Below the pieces are notes generated by a model. The model saw only the letters and a program-made list of their open reading frames with translations, ran no database searches and was not told the DNA's origin. A stretch of 60,000 bases of DNA from Strigamia acuminata (Eukaryota; Arthropoda; Chilopoda; Geophilomorpha; Linotaeniidae): contig OX442314.1 of the NCBI GenBank assembly GCA_949358305.1, forward strand, positions 62,073,369 to 62,133,368. The letters are read 5' to 3'. A program made the position numbers and the translations under genes. Positions within the stretch are counted from its first letter, which is position 1. Each line of letters opens with the position of its first letter. Of this stretch, positions 1 through 9,519 are shown in pieces.

Positions 1-129
1 ATTTTTTTTTTCCATCATAGAATGGCGACTCGATACTTTTGTAGCTCGAATTCACTTCGTAAACGTAATCGGTGTTCATCACGCGTCAATGCGCTCGTGC
101 AATAGTATAGGCGCGCATACGATTTGATG

Positions 130-640
130 CGCGCAAAACTTGCAAAACTTGCACGGAATTTGGGCAATTTTTGACAATTTTCAGCAGATTTTTGCCTGTA
201 TTTGACAAATTTCAGAAGATTTTTGCCTATATTTGACAAATTTCAGAAGATTTCCTCAATCCTCAAACATTTGCTGAAATTTCTCATAAAATTTCTAAAA
301 TTAATTGAAATTTGTCTGAAATTTGTCTGCAATTTGTCAAATATTGTCAAAAATCCGTGGAAATTTGTCAAATACTGGCAAAAATCCATGTAAATTTGTC
401 AAAAATTGCCATAATTCGGTGCAAATTGTATTAGACATTGGAAAAATTTATTTTAACGCTTCCAACGCGCCAGTAAATCGCGCGTGCACACGCGTGGATT
501 TTTCGTCATAGTTGGATGCGCGCAAACCTCACGTAACTTGCGCCAAAATTTGGCAATTTTTGACAAATTTCAGCAGATTTTTGCCAGTATTTGACAAATT
601 TCCACTGATTTTTGACAATATTTGACCCAACAACTGCGCC
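130..640. repeat. AT-rich foldback of degenerate ~30-bp motifs (copy A)
   Basis: The left half repeats a motif like TTTGACAAATTTCAGAAGAT followed by TTTTTGCC. The right half (about 310-420) carries its reverse complement, with AAATTTGTCAAA and GGCAAAAATCC. A further forward block lies at 555-630. The arms could pair over roughly 100 bp. GCGC-rich flanks (ATGCGCGCAAA near 130 and 515) border the blocks. No credible coding potential is seen. The identical copy is at 12334-12844. Confidence 0.7.
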
Positions 641-1344
641 ACGTTCCAGGCGCCGGTTTAGGCATTTTAGAGCCGTTTTAGACCGTTTTAGATGGCGAAA
701 ACGTTCTCTCCATCATTTTCTACCCCTGGGTGAGGTTTTCAGCGTTCATGATTGATGAAAAAGCTGTTTTCTAACTAGCTGTCCCATTGCTAGTTTTGGC
801 GTCAGGTTTTAGCAACCTTCCGATCCGACTCTGTCGTCTGCACGACCTCCAAGACCGTTTTAGGGTTAATTTGAGTCAAATAATTCATTCTGGGGGTTGT
901 TTTGGGTTTTTTACAAGTGTGTTTTTGTAGTTTTTATTGGTTTCAAACATTGTCAATTCTTTATACAAGTGTAACTTTCATTTCTCTGTATTTTGAGAAC
1001 TTTGCATTGCAGCAAAGTTCATTTCTTGCCCCTTAATTATTGTGTAATTGTTGGTTTTCAAGCCCGTTTTTTAACAATAACTTTATTTGAAGTGCCTATT
1101 GTTTCAGGCACGTGCTTCCACGTGCCTTTTATTGTTGAGCAATTTCTTGGGCAGTTGCGCTCCTGTTGCTAGCATTGCCGCGCGTTCTCCGCGCGTGTAC
1201 TCGCGCGTTTCGCATCACACACATTCAGGTTCGATGGCCTATCGCGGCGGCACATTGTGTGGCATAGCGCGGCACGTTGCAATTACGTGACGTGGCACGT
1301 TGCTGTTACGTGACGCGATAGCCAGTATTTAAGCAGGGGATTCC
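641..1344. other. Non-coding spacer, copy A
   Basis: No gene is seen. It contains short hairpins such as GGCACGTGCTTCCACGTGCC near 1107 and a run of CACGT and GCGCG motifs at 1170-1320. A TATTTAAG box at 1326, just before the foldback structure, could be promoter-like, but nothing else supports a transcript. Confidence 0.5.
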
Positions 1345-1375
1345 ATCATCGTTTACACAAATGCGCATTGCAACG

Positions 1376-1735
1376 TGGAGGCGCATTCGAGTCCTTTTCC
1401 CAAGCGAAATCGTATTCGATTCGCTTTCGAATCGAATACGAATTTTGCCCTTCTTCAACGCGAAATCGTATTCGACTCGTTTTCGAGTCGAATGCGAGTT
1501 TTGCCCTTCTTCAACGCGAAATCGTATTCGACTCGTTTTCGAGTCGAATGCGAGTTTTGCCTTTTCTCAACGCGAAATCGTATTCGACTCGCTTTCGAGT
1601 CGAATGCGAATTTTGCCCTTCTTCAACGCGAAATCGTATTCGACTCGTTTTCGAGTCGAATGCGAGTTTTGCCTTTTCTCAACGCGAAATCGTATTCGAT
1701 TCGCTTTCGAATCGTATACGAGATGGTCGATGATT
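1376..1735. repeat. Left-arm tandem array, 56-bp unit, 6 copies
   Basis: Head-to-tail units of 56 bp, each with a near-perfect hairpin (ATTCGACTCG stem, TTTT loop). Two spacer variants alternate, GCCCTTCTTCAA and GCCTTTTCTCAA. The copy B equivalent has only four units, so this array changes length by whole units. Confidence 0.85.
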
Positions 1736-2835
1736 TTTGTTTCCCGGACTTTGATTCGTATTCGAGTTGTTACGAGTTCGTATTTTGATCGTATTCGTAT
1801 TCGAATCGAATTCGATTCGTATTCGAATCGAATACGAATCGAATTCGAGTCGTATTCGAGATGGTCGATGATTTCCACTCGCTCGTATACGCGTTGTATA
1901 CGAGCTCGTATTTTGATCGTAATCGTAAACGAATCGTTTACAAGTCGTATACAAGTTGTATACGACGTGTATACACCTCGTATACGAACGAAGTTTGGAA
2001 AATCCACCGGATACTTACTACGACATGAAAACACATAGTAGTCACATACGTCTTATTTGGAAATTGTGTTTTCACAAACTTCGTTCGTATACGAGGTGTA
2101 TACACGTCGTATACAACTTGTATACGACTTGTAAACGATTCGTTTACGATTACGATCAAAATACGAGCTCGTATACAACGCGTATACGAGCGAGTGGAAA
2201 TCATCGACCATCTCGAATACGACTCGAATTCGATTCGTATTCGATTCGAATACGATTCGAATTCGATTCGAATACGAATACGATCAAAATACGAACTCGT
2301 AACAACTCGAATACGAGATAGTCGATGACCCGTTCCCGGACTTTGACTCGTACGACTCGTATTCGAGATGTATTCGAATCGTATTCGAGTCGTATTCGAG
2401 ATGGTCGATGATTTCCACTCGCTCGTATACGCGTTGTATACGAGCTCGTATTTTGATCGTAATCGTAAACGAATTGTTTACAAGTCGTATACAAGTTGTA
2501 TACGACGTGTATACACCTCGTATACGAACGAAGTTTGTGAAAACACAATTTCCAAATAAGACGTATGTGACTACTATGTGTTTTCATGTCGTAGTAAGTA
2601 TCCGGTGGATTTTCCAAACTTCGTTCGTATACGAGGTGTATACACGTCGTATACAACTTGTATACGACTTGTAAACGATTCGTTTACGATTACGATCAAA
2701 ATACGAGCTCGTATACATCGCGTATACGAGCGAGTGGAAATCATCGACCATCTCGAATGCGACTCGAATACGATTCGAATACATCTCGAATACATCTCGA
2801 ATACGAGTCGTACGAGTCAAAGTCCGGGAACGGGT

Positions 2836-3662
2836 CATCGACTATCTCGTATTCGACTCGAAAACGAGTCGAATACGATTTCGCGTTGAAGAAGGGCAAA
2901 ACTCGTATTTGACTCGAAAACGAGTCGAATACGATTTCGCGTTGAAGAAGGGCAAAACTCGTATTCGACTCGAAAACGAGTCGAATACGATTTCGCGTTG
3001 AAGAAGGGCAAAATTCGCATTCGACTCGAAAACGAGTCGAATACGATTTCGCGTTGAAGAAGGGCAAAACTCGTATTTGACTCGAAAACGAGTCGAATAC
3101 GATTTCGCGTTGAAGAAGGGCAAAACTCGTATTCGACTCGAAAACGAGTCGAATACGATTTCGCGTTGAAGAAGGGCAAAATTCGCATTCGACTCGAAAA
3201 CGAGTCGAATACGATTTCGCGTTGAAGAAGGGCAAAACTCGCATTCGACTCGAAAACGAGTCGAATACGATTTCGCGTTGAAGAAGGGCAAAATTCGCAT
3301 TCGACTCGATAACGAGTCGAATACGATTTCGCGTTGAAGAAGGGCAAAATTCGCATTCGACTCGAAAGCGAGTCGAATACGATTTCGCGTTGTAGAAGGG
3401 CAAAATTCGTACTCGACTCGAAAACGAGTCGAATACGATTTCGCGTTGAAGAAGGGCAAAATTCGTACTCGACTCGAAAACGAGTCGAATACGATTTCGC
3501 GTTGAAGAAGGGCAAAATTCGTACTCGACTCGAAAACGAGTCGAATACGATTTCGCGTTGAAGAAGGGCAAAATTCGCATTCGACTCGAAAACGAGTCGA
3601 ATACGATTTCGCGTTGAAGAAGGGCAAAATTCGTACTCGACTAGAAAGCGAGTCGAATACGA
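2836..3662. repeat. Right-arm tandem array, inverted 56-bp unit, ~15 copies
   Basis: Units read TCGCGTTGAAGAAGGGCAAA followed by a variable TCG(T/C)A(T/C)TCGACTCG hairpin arm. Copy B (33907-34733) has the same number and order of variants. All frames are open over long stretches because 56-bp units without stops rotate frame, giving false Arg/Ser/Phe-rich proteins. Confidence 0.87.
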
Positions 3663-3775
3663 GATCATTTTTTGATCTGGGTCGTGAATGCGTCCGTATG
3701 TCACGCGAACGCGTGTTGGAGTCGATTCCGAGTTCGTATTCCATCTTGAACGCGCATTGGAGACGTAAACCAGTT

Positions 3776-5149
3776 TATTTTACCCACTCTCGCTCGATCC
3801 CGCTTCATCGCTCCTTGTCGCTCCTGTGAAAAAAAATACATGAGAATGTGCAGAAATGAACCTTCCAATACTCACATGAAAATTGACAACCTTGACACAA
3901 AACAGTCTATTGACACTCCCAACACCACCCCGGATGTTTTCCGGAAGAGTTTGGTCCACCCGGAATCCCCAGAATAGTCGCCCCCGAAATGCGGATTTCG
4001 CGGAAGCCAATCCGCGAAAAGGATATGTTTTTAGCGGCGCGCCGACGCGTGCGACACACGCTTCTGGAGTGCTTAACCTTATGGCGCGCATGCGGATTTC
4101 TCGGAGTGCGAAAGGGACCCTATTTTTAACATTACGGCGGCCTATACCTTGACCCCCTGTTCGCAGTCTCATGGCTGATTTTGCGGATTTCACTTATTTG
4201 TATATTCCGCACGATCGCGCGCGTTTTATCAACCTTGGGAAAGCCGCTTTCTCAAATTTGCAAATTCCACATTGTGTGAACATGCTACAACGCTTCTGTG
4301 CGCGTCAATAAAAAAAAAAACCGATTAGAAATGAAATTCAGGGTTTTGTTAAAATAAAAATTATACAATATAATCAGTCTATAATGCTTCTATAATGCTG
4401 TTGGTTTAATCAGCACATTGTAATCGTGTGAAAACACGCGCGCTCGCAATAATACATTACCCAATGTACTTGCACTGGCATGGACCCATCAGTGCGCACT
4501 TTCCCGTGCGTGCTGCTTGCACTATTTACATCAATTGTTGCTCCACAGGTTGCGCGACCTGCCGGGCAGTTAAGACGTACTAGAATAACCTCAGGATTTG
4601 ATAAAACCTGATTTTTGGATGACACTAAGTAAATGGCAGTGAATGTGAGATGTGAGATACACGATGAATTTAATAAAATTTATATTTCCTAATCATGGGA
4701 TTGGTTTCACGTTTCATAATCCAACAATTAAGTAGAATATCATTATTGCAATTGATTAAAACAAATTTTTTTTACAAATTCTTTGGTTTTACATTTTAAA
4801 TTTATTTTCCAATAGTTGGCACCATCGCAATTGCTGCGAGTTTAAAACACTGCATTCAGCAGAATTTACTGCACTTTCAAATCAAGGCCAGGCATACCTA
4901 CTGCAAAGTAATGTATAAACCATAAAGAAGCCTTTGATTCGGAATTGCCTGTAGGTAATTCTGCGCTGGTCTCCAATGGAAATGTCCGCGCCGGTCTTCC
5001 GTGCACGGGAAGTCCACAGAAAGTCCGTGCATTCCGTGCGCTGGGAGTCCGTGCGTCGTACCGCGTGATCTTGCATTGTTTTTTGTGGGCTTTTCCTGAT
5101 TAGGATTACTTCCTTTTTAACTCTTGAAGAATTAAGTTTGTTTTTTTTG
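3776..5149. other. Gene-free spacer
   Basis: No gene, tandem array or recognisable element is seen. Copy A homology ends within it at 4022. It contains AT-rich simple sequence and GCGCG-rich patches, and open frames are short and without motifs. Confidence 0.6.
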
Positions 5150-5205
5150 CTCCAAAACGTCCCAAAACGCCTGAAAATCGCGCAACTCGAGGCAAAACAT
5201 TACAG
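5150..5205. repeat. Partial small-hairpin family member
   Basis: Resembles the left arm of the 5450-5684 hairpin (CGCCTGAAAATCGCGCAACT then CGAGGCAAAACATTA). It then diverges into a second tail, TACAGTGTGTATTCAAATCAAAA, that is shared with the partial copy at 8268-8365. Confidence 0.6.
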
Positions 5206-5449
5206 TGTGTATTCAAATCAAAACTAGCTACAAATACATGCTGAAATTAGCTAAATTTTCAAATTTTTTGGCTTTCAAGAAGTAATGGAAACATTTGACA
5301 TAACGTGGATCAGTTGCATTCAAAAACTAAAATATTTTGTGTTTTACTTCAATTTTAAACTAAAAATGATGTCATTTCCTGTTTAAACCCCTGTTAAAGC
5401 TTGAAATACATTTTAACTAAAAGAAATAAGTTTGTTTTTTTCTTCGGCA

Positions 5450-5684
5450 GTGACGTGTACACACGAGCACGCCTGAGAACGCCAAAAAATGCTAAAAAAC
5501 GCTCAAAAACGCCTGAAAATCGCGCAACTCGAGGCAAAACATTAATTTTTCATCTTTATTTCAACTTTTGTGACGTTTAAAATTGTGTTCTCATGTTTTT
5601 TGCCTCAAGTTGCATTGTCATCTGGCGTTTTGGAGTGTTTTTATGTGTTCGCAGGCGTTCGCAGGCGTTTTTTGGCGTTGTCAC
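5450..5684. repeat. Small foldback repeat, copy 1
   Basis: The left arm runs GTGACG...GAACGCCAAAAAA...CGCAACTCGAGGCAAAA. The right arm is the approximate reverse complement, TTTTTGCCTCAAGTTGC...GGCGTTTTTTGGCGTTGTCAC. The spacer, about 60 bp, carries AACTTTTGTGACGTTTAAAA. Copies recur at 6441, 8581 and 9291. It looks like a non-autonomous hairpin (MITE-like) element; no clear TSD was found. Confidence 0.72.
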
Positions 5685-5689
5685 TCACT

Positions 5690-5850
5690 CAAGTGGCCAT
5701 TTTTAGCATTTTCCGTAGTAAAAATGGCCGTTTTTCGTCAAAATGGCCATTTTTAGCCATTTTTCAGAGTAAAAATGTTTTTTTTTCACCGTTTTTATAG
5801 TAAAATGGCCATTTTTAGTCGTTTTTTTAATCAAAAATGGCCGTTTTTAT
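5690..5850. repeat. ATGGCCATTTTTAGCC degenerate tandem repeats
   Basis: Runs of 16-20-bp pieces such as AAAATGGCCATTTTTAGCC and GCCGTTTTTCGTCAAAATGG. Many pieces are self-complementary around TGGCCA. Similar blocks follow the hairpins at 6441 and 8581, so the simple repeat seems to belong to the same composite family. Confidence 0.7.
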
Positions 5851-5921
5851 CGTTGAAACGTTATTAAAATGTAACGTTTCAATGGCGTTTTGATCTCGCC
5901 TCATTTCCGGTTTTGAAAATT

Positions 5922-5943
5922 AATAAACGCCCCGGCGTTTATT
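5922..5943. repeat. Perfect short palindrome
   Basis: A 10-bp stem AATAAACGCC with a CC loop and exact inverse arm, followed by CGAGGCAA. Near-identical palindromes lie at 6022-6041, 8198-8218, 9181-9198 and 9891-9905, most followed by ATTC(G/A)AGGCAA and then CCTGATTAGGGTTACTT. Confidence 0.75.
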
Positions 5944-6440
5944 CGAGGCAATACCCAACTTGGGCTTTTATTCGCGTCGCACCGCATCATCATCTCACCT
6001 TGCCTCCCGTCTTGAAAATTTATAAACGCCCCGGCGTTTATTCAAGGCAAACCATTGTTTATGTAAGTTTTTCCTGATTAGGGTTACTTCCTTTAGAAGA
6101 AACACGTTTATTTCTTCTCGCTTAATCTTGAGTCGTGATCTCGCCTCGTTTCTGGTCTTAAAAATTAATAAACACCCCGGCTTTTATTCAAGGCAATACG
6201 GTACGTTTATGAAACCCAACTTGGGCTTTCATTTTAAAAAAAGCGCGTGTTCTTACGTCGAACTAAGAGATACAGGTGAATTAGCAACGCCTAATTTGAT
6301 TTAATAAATAAAGCAAACAACATCTCGCCTCACTTCTGGCGTTTGTTCGAGGCAAGCCATTGTTTTTGCATTTTTTTTCCTGATTAGGGTTACTTCCTTT
6401 TTAACTCTTGAAGAAATAAGTATGTTTTTTTTACTCGGCA

Positions 6441-6674
6441 GTGACGTGTACGCGCGAGTACGCCTGAGAACGCCAAAAAATACTCCAAAACGCCTGAAAA
6501 TCGTGCAACTCGAGGCAAAACATTAATTGTTTATTTTTGTTTCAACTTTTGTAACGTTTACAATTGTGTTCTCATGTTTTTTGCCTCAAGTTGCATTGTC
6601 ATTTTGCGTTTTGGGGCGTTTTTAGGCATTTTTAGGCATTTGCGGGCGTTCTTGGGCGTTTTTTGGCGTTGTCA
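6441..6674. repeat. Small foldback repeat, copy 2
   Basis: Same arm and spacer structure as the 5450 copy, with the preceding CCTGATTAGGGTTACTTCC leader also conserved. It is followed by ATGGCC repeats at 6685-6800. Confidence 0.72.
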
Positions 6675-6684
6675 TTCAATCAAA

Positions 6685-6800
6685 TGGCCATTTTTAGCCA
6701 TTTTTAGCCATTTTTCATAGAAAAATGGTTATTTTTAGCCGTTTTTCATCCAAAATGGCCGTTTTTCATCCAAAAGGGCCGTTTTTCATCCAAAATGGAA
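6685..6800. repeat. ATGGCC degenerate tandem repeats, second block
   Basis: Contains AGCCATTTTTAGCCATTTTT and three tandem GCCGTTTTTCATCCAAAA units. Related to 5690-5850 and 8805-8985. Confidence 0.68.
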
Positions 6801-7190
6801 TAATTGTTGTGTCCGGATTTTATGTCATTTATTGTCTTAATTAAAGTTAACAAAGTGTCTTTAATTTTTGCTTTTCTTGAATTTCAGCTTTTTAGATATT
6901 TTTACATATTAAACTTTCATTTTTTGTGATTTATTAAAAGTTACAGTGTTTTCATGAATTTTAGTGTCTATGATATTGATATTATCTTTATTCATTGCTA
7001 TTTAAAGTTTTATTACTTCTCTGTGTCTTATTTCTTTAATTCTTGCTCATTTTGTGTGATTTTGGATGATTTTTAGTGCATTCGTCGATTTACAGATCAC
7101 TTGCGTAAGACGCGTGACGTCATATTTCTTAATCTAATTCGGTTGTGTTCAAACTTCTAACCTTTTGTTTGGACCTTATTCTTGTGTTAT
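6801..7190. other. AT-rich spacer
   Basis: No gene or repeat structure is seen. It ends with the 4-bp target copy TTAT (7187-7190) of the solo LTR. Confidence 0.6.
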
Positions 7191-7820
7191 TGTCGTGATT
7201 CGACTTTGTGGTTAAAGATAATAAATAATAGTACTCGGGAAATACAATAAAAGATATAATACTGCTTTATTAAACACGCTTACTAATACAGTAAAGGTTA
7301 AGGTGATTCCAATGATGGTCCTCGGATTCTTCTGCGAATACGAGTCGCCGCTAAACAATGGTAGATCCTATTGTTTAGTCCTACGCGTGGTCTGTGTTGT
7401 TGTCTAGGGTTATTTCCACGTGTTATAACGAACACGCGAGAATTCGCTTTCTCGTGCGAATTAAACGAATATCGCTTGGATATTTATTCTAGCGTAGTTT
7501 GGCTACGCTAAATAAATGTGGCTGTTGTACAGTTGAATGGTCAGCGGGCACCGGTCCTCGATCAATCCGTGAAACGGCCTGAAAGGTGAGGTGAATGGTG
7601 CTCTTGCTGAAATGTGGTAACTGTAGTATATTTCCGGTCAAGCGTTGGCGTTATATATTAGCCGGAAATGACGTCATATGCAAATCCTTCTGATTATGCA
7701 GGTTCGCAGAAACACGAGACTAGTCAGTCTAGTCGGTATTTCTAGCGCGCTCTAGTGGCGAGGATTAATAACATGATAATCGTCGCTAATTACTTCTTCA
7801 GGTGATGCCGAATCACCACA
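7191..7820 (-). mobile_element. Solo LTR, minus orientation (630 bp)
   Basis: On the plus strand it starts TGTCGTGATTCG and ends CGAATCACCACA, giving imperfect TG...CA inverted termini. TTAT flanks both sides (7187-7190 and 7821-7824), a 4-bp target duplication as in Gypsy insertions. Read on the minus strand it has a TATA-like box (TAATATATAA near 7655) and AATAAA (7263). An ATGCAAAT octamer lies at about 7678 on the plus strand. A stem-loop CTAGCGTAG/CTACGCTA lies in the presumed R region. Its general plan resembles the 5' LTR of Gypsy B. No internal region is present, so it is probably a recombination product. Confidence 0.78.
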
Positions 7821-8197
7821 TTATGGATAGGTTTTAGAATTGATTTAGACTAATTTGGGGGTGATCTGTCGATTGGTTTGCTTTATTTTTGTCCCGGAAC
7901 GGTCGTTTTGTCGTTTCGAGCGTTCGTTGTCGGTACGCACTTGTGCGCTGCTGACCGAGTTCATTCCGTTCGGCAAACGATTATTTTCAAGTGTTCTTTT
8001 AATAAATAGTGCTTTTGTTGTAGGAAATTACATTTCCTAATGTTATTTTATTCAATACAGTGTGTATTCTTGATTTTATTCTTGTGTTGAAATTCAAATG
8101 TCGTGTTTTGCCGCTCTAGCGGATTTGAAGTGGGCGCCATGTTGGATTTCCCCGCTAATTTCTTTATTTATCCATTTCATTTGTCTTTTTGAAAATG
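7821..8197. other. Spacer without recognised features
   Basis: Mixed-composition DNA with no gene or internal repeat that I can recognise. A short open frame at 7855-8040 has no motif or family resemblance. Confidence 0.5.
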
Positions 8198-8267
8198 AAT
8201 AAACGCCCCGGCGTTTATGCGAGGCAAGCCATAGTTTTTGTAGGTTCTTTCCTGATTAGGGTTACTT

Positions 8268-8365
8268 GTGACGTGCACGCGCGAGCTCGCCCGAGGACGC
8301 CAAAAAAAGCTCAAAAACGCCCCAAAACGCCTGAAAATCGCGCAACTCGAAGCAAAAAATTACAG
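8268..8365. repeat. Left half of small foldback repeat
   Basis: Starts GTGACGTGCACGCGCGAG and carries the left arm through CGCAACTCGAAGCAAAAAAT, but lacks the right arm. It continues with the alternative tail seen near 5205. Confidence 0.62.
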
Positions 8366-8580
8366 TTTGAATTCAAATCAAAACTAACCACAAATACATG
8401 CTACAATTAGGTAAATTTTCAAATTTTTTATCAATAAATGATGACTTTCAAGAAGTATGACAACATTTGACAAAATTTAGACCAGTTGCATTTAAAAACT
8501 AAAATATTTTGTGTTTTACTTCAATTTTAAACCAAAAATGACGTCATTTTTTGTTTAAACCGGCGTTTATTTGAGGCAAA

Positions 8581-8799
8581 CACGCCGCTGAGAACGCCAA
8601 AAAATGCTCAAAAACACTCCAAAAGGCCTGAAAATCGCGCAACTTGAGGCAAAAAATTAATTTTTCATCTTTGTTTCAACTTTTGTGACGTTTAAAATTG
8701 TGTTTTCAAGTTTTATGCCTCAAGTTGCATTGTCATCTGGCGTTTTGGGGCGTTTTGGGGCGTTCGCAGGCGTTTGCACGCGTTTTTTGGCGTTGTCAC
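8581..8799. repeat. Small foldback repeat, copy 3
   Basis: Both arms are present: GAACGCCAAAAAATGC...CGCAACTTGAGGCAAAA and TTATGCCTCAAGTTGC...TTTTTTGGCGTTGTCAC. The outer GTGACG is replaced. Confidence 0.72.
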
Positions 8800-8804
8800 T
8801 CACT

Positions 8805-8985
8805 CAAGTGGCCATTTTTAGCCAATTTTCGAAGTAAAAATGGCCTTTTTTTATTAAAATGGCCATTTTCAGCCATTTGTCATAGTAAAAATGGCCATTT
8901 TCAGCCATTTTTTATAGTAAAAGTGGCCATTTTTCATCCAAAATGGCCGTTTTTCATCCAAAATGACCATTTTTATCATTGACAC
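8805..8985. repeat. ATGGCC degenerate tandem repeats, third block
   Basis: Repeats such as AAAAATGGCCATTTTCAGCC and GGCCGTTTTTCATCCAAAA, continuing directly from copy 3 as in the other composite members. Confidence 0.68.
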
Positions 8986-9290
8986 GCTATAAAAATGTAA
9001 CGTTTCAATGGCGTTTTGACGAAACCGGTAAGTTTTGAAATTTCCCGTGTCCCGTTATTGTGACTCCTCGTCCGGTTTCTCAGAACCGAAACCCTAATAC
9101 AGGTGAATTAGTGACGCCTAATTTGTTTTAACAAATAAAGCAAACAACATCTCGCCTCACTTCCAGTCTTGAAAATTAGTAAACGCCCCGGCGTTTATTC
9201 GAGGCAAGCCGTTGTTTTTACAGTAATTTCCTGGTTAGGGTTATTTTTTTTTTAACTCTTGAAGAAATAAGTTTGTTTTTTTCTCGCCTG

Positions 9291-9519
9291 CACGCGCGAG
9301 CTCGCATGAGAATGCTAAAAAATAAGCAAAAACGTTCTAAAACGCCCCAAAACGCTTCAAAATGCTCCAAAAAGCCTGAAAATCGTGCCACTCAAAGCAA
9401 AAAATTATGTTTGCATGTTTTTTGCCTCAAGTTGCACGGTTATCTGGCGTTTTGGTGCGTTCTTGGGGCGTTTTGGTGCGTTCTTGGGGCGTTTTCGGGC
9501 GTTTTTTTGGCGTTGTCAC
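9291..9519. repeat. Small foldback repeat, copy 4
   Basis: The most degenerate copy: left arm AATGCTAAAAAATAAGC...CACTCAAAGCAAAAAATTA, right arm TTTTGCCTCAAGTTGC...GGCGTTTTTTTGGCGTTGTCAC. The right arm contains a tandem TGGTGCGTTCTTGGGGCGTT duplication. Confidence 0.68.

Larger units (their letters stand above)
1345..3775. repeat. Large foldback structure with 56-bp array arms (copy A)
   Basis: The left arm (about 1376-1735) has six 56-bp units containing TATTCGACTCG-TTTT-CGAGTCGAAT followed by GCCCTTCTTCAACG. The right arm (about 2836-3662) has nearly fifteen units in the opposite orientation. Each unit is itself a hairpin. The centre (1736-2835) consists of nested inverted blocks built from CGTATACG and TTCGAATCGAATTCG motifs; for example, 1975-2095 is inverted at 2515-2640. 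Outer flanks also match weakly in inverse (GTTTAC..AATGCGC near 1350 and 3765). This resembles Foldback-type transposons, whose inverted arms are tandem arrays, but no transposase is present. Confidence 0.85.
1..4022. repeat. Duplicated segment, copy A
   Basis: This stretch recurs almost unchanged at 12205-13297 plus 32266-35093, where a Gypsy element separates the two halves. Position 1 aligns with 12205, and 1090-1093 (AAGT) is the uninterrupted form of the site occupied by Gypsy A. Visible differences are two fewer 56-bp units and one 11-bp insertion in copy B. Homology stops after 4022, equivalent to 35093. The left limit may lie beyond the window. This could be a segmental duplication or an assembly-level duplication; sequence alone does not separate these. 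Confidence 0.93.

Noticed and set aside
1361-3744. Several long Arg/Ser/Phe-rich open frames of 120-300 codons on both strands
   Set aside because: They are translations of the 56-bp repeats in rotating frames; no start context, no family, and both strands equally open.
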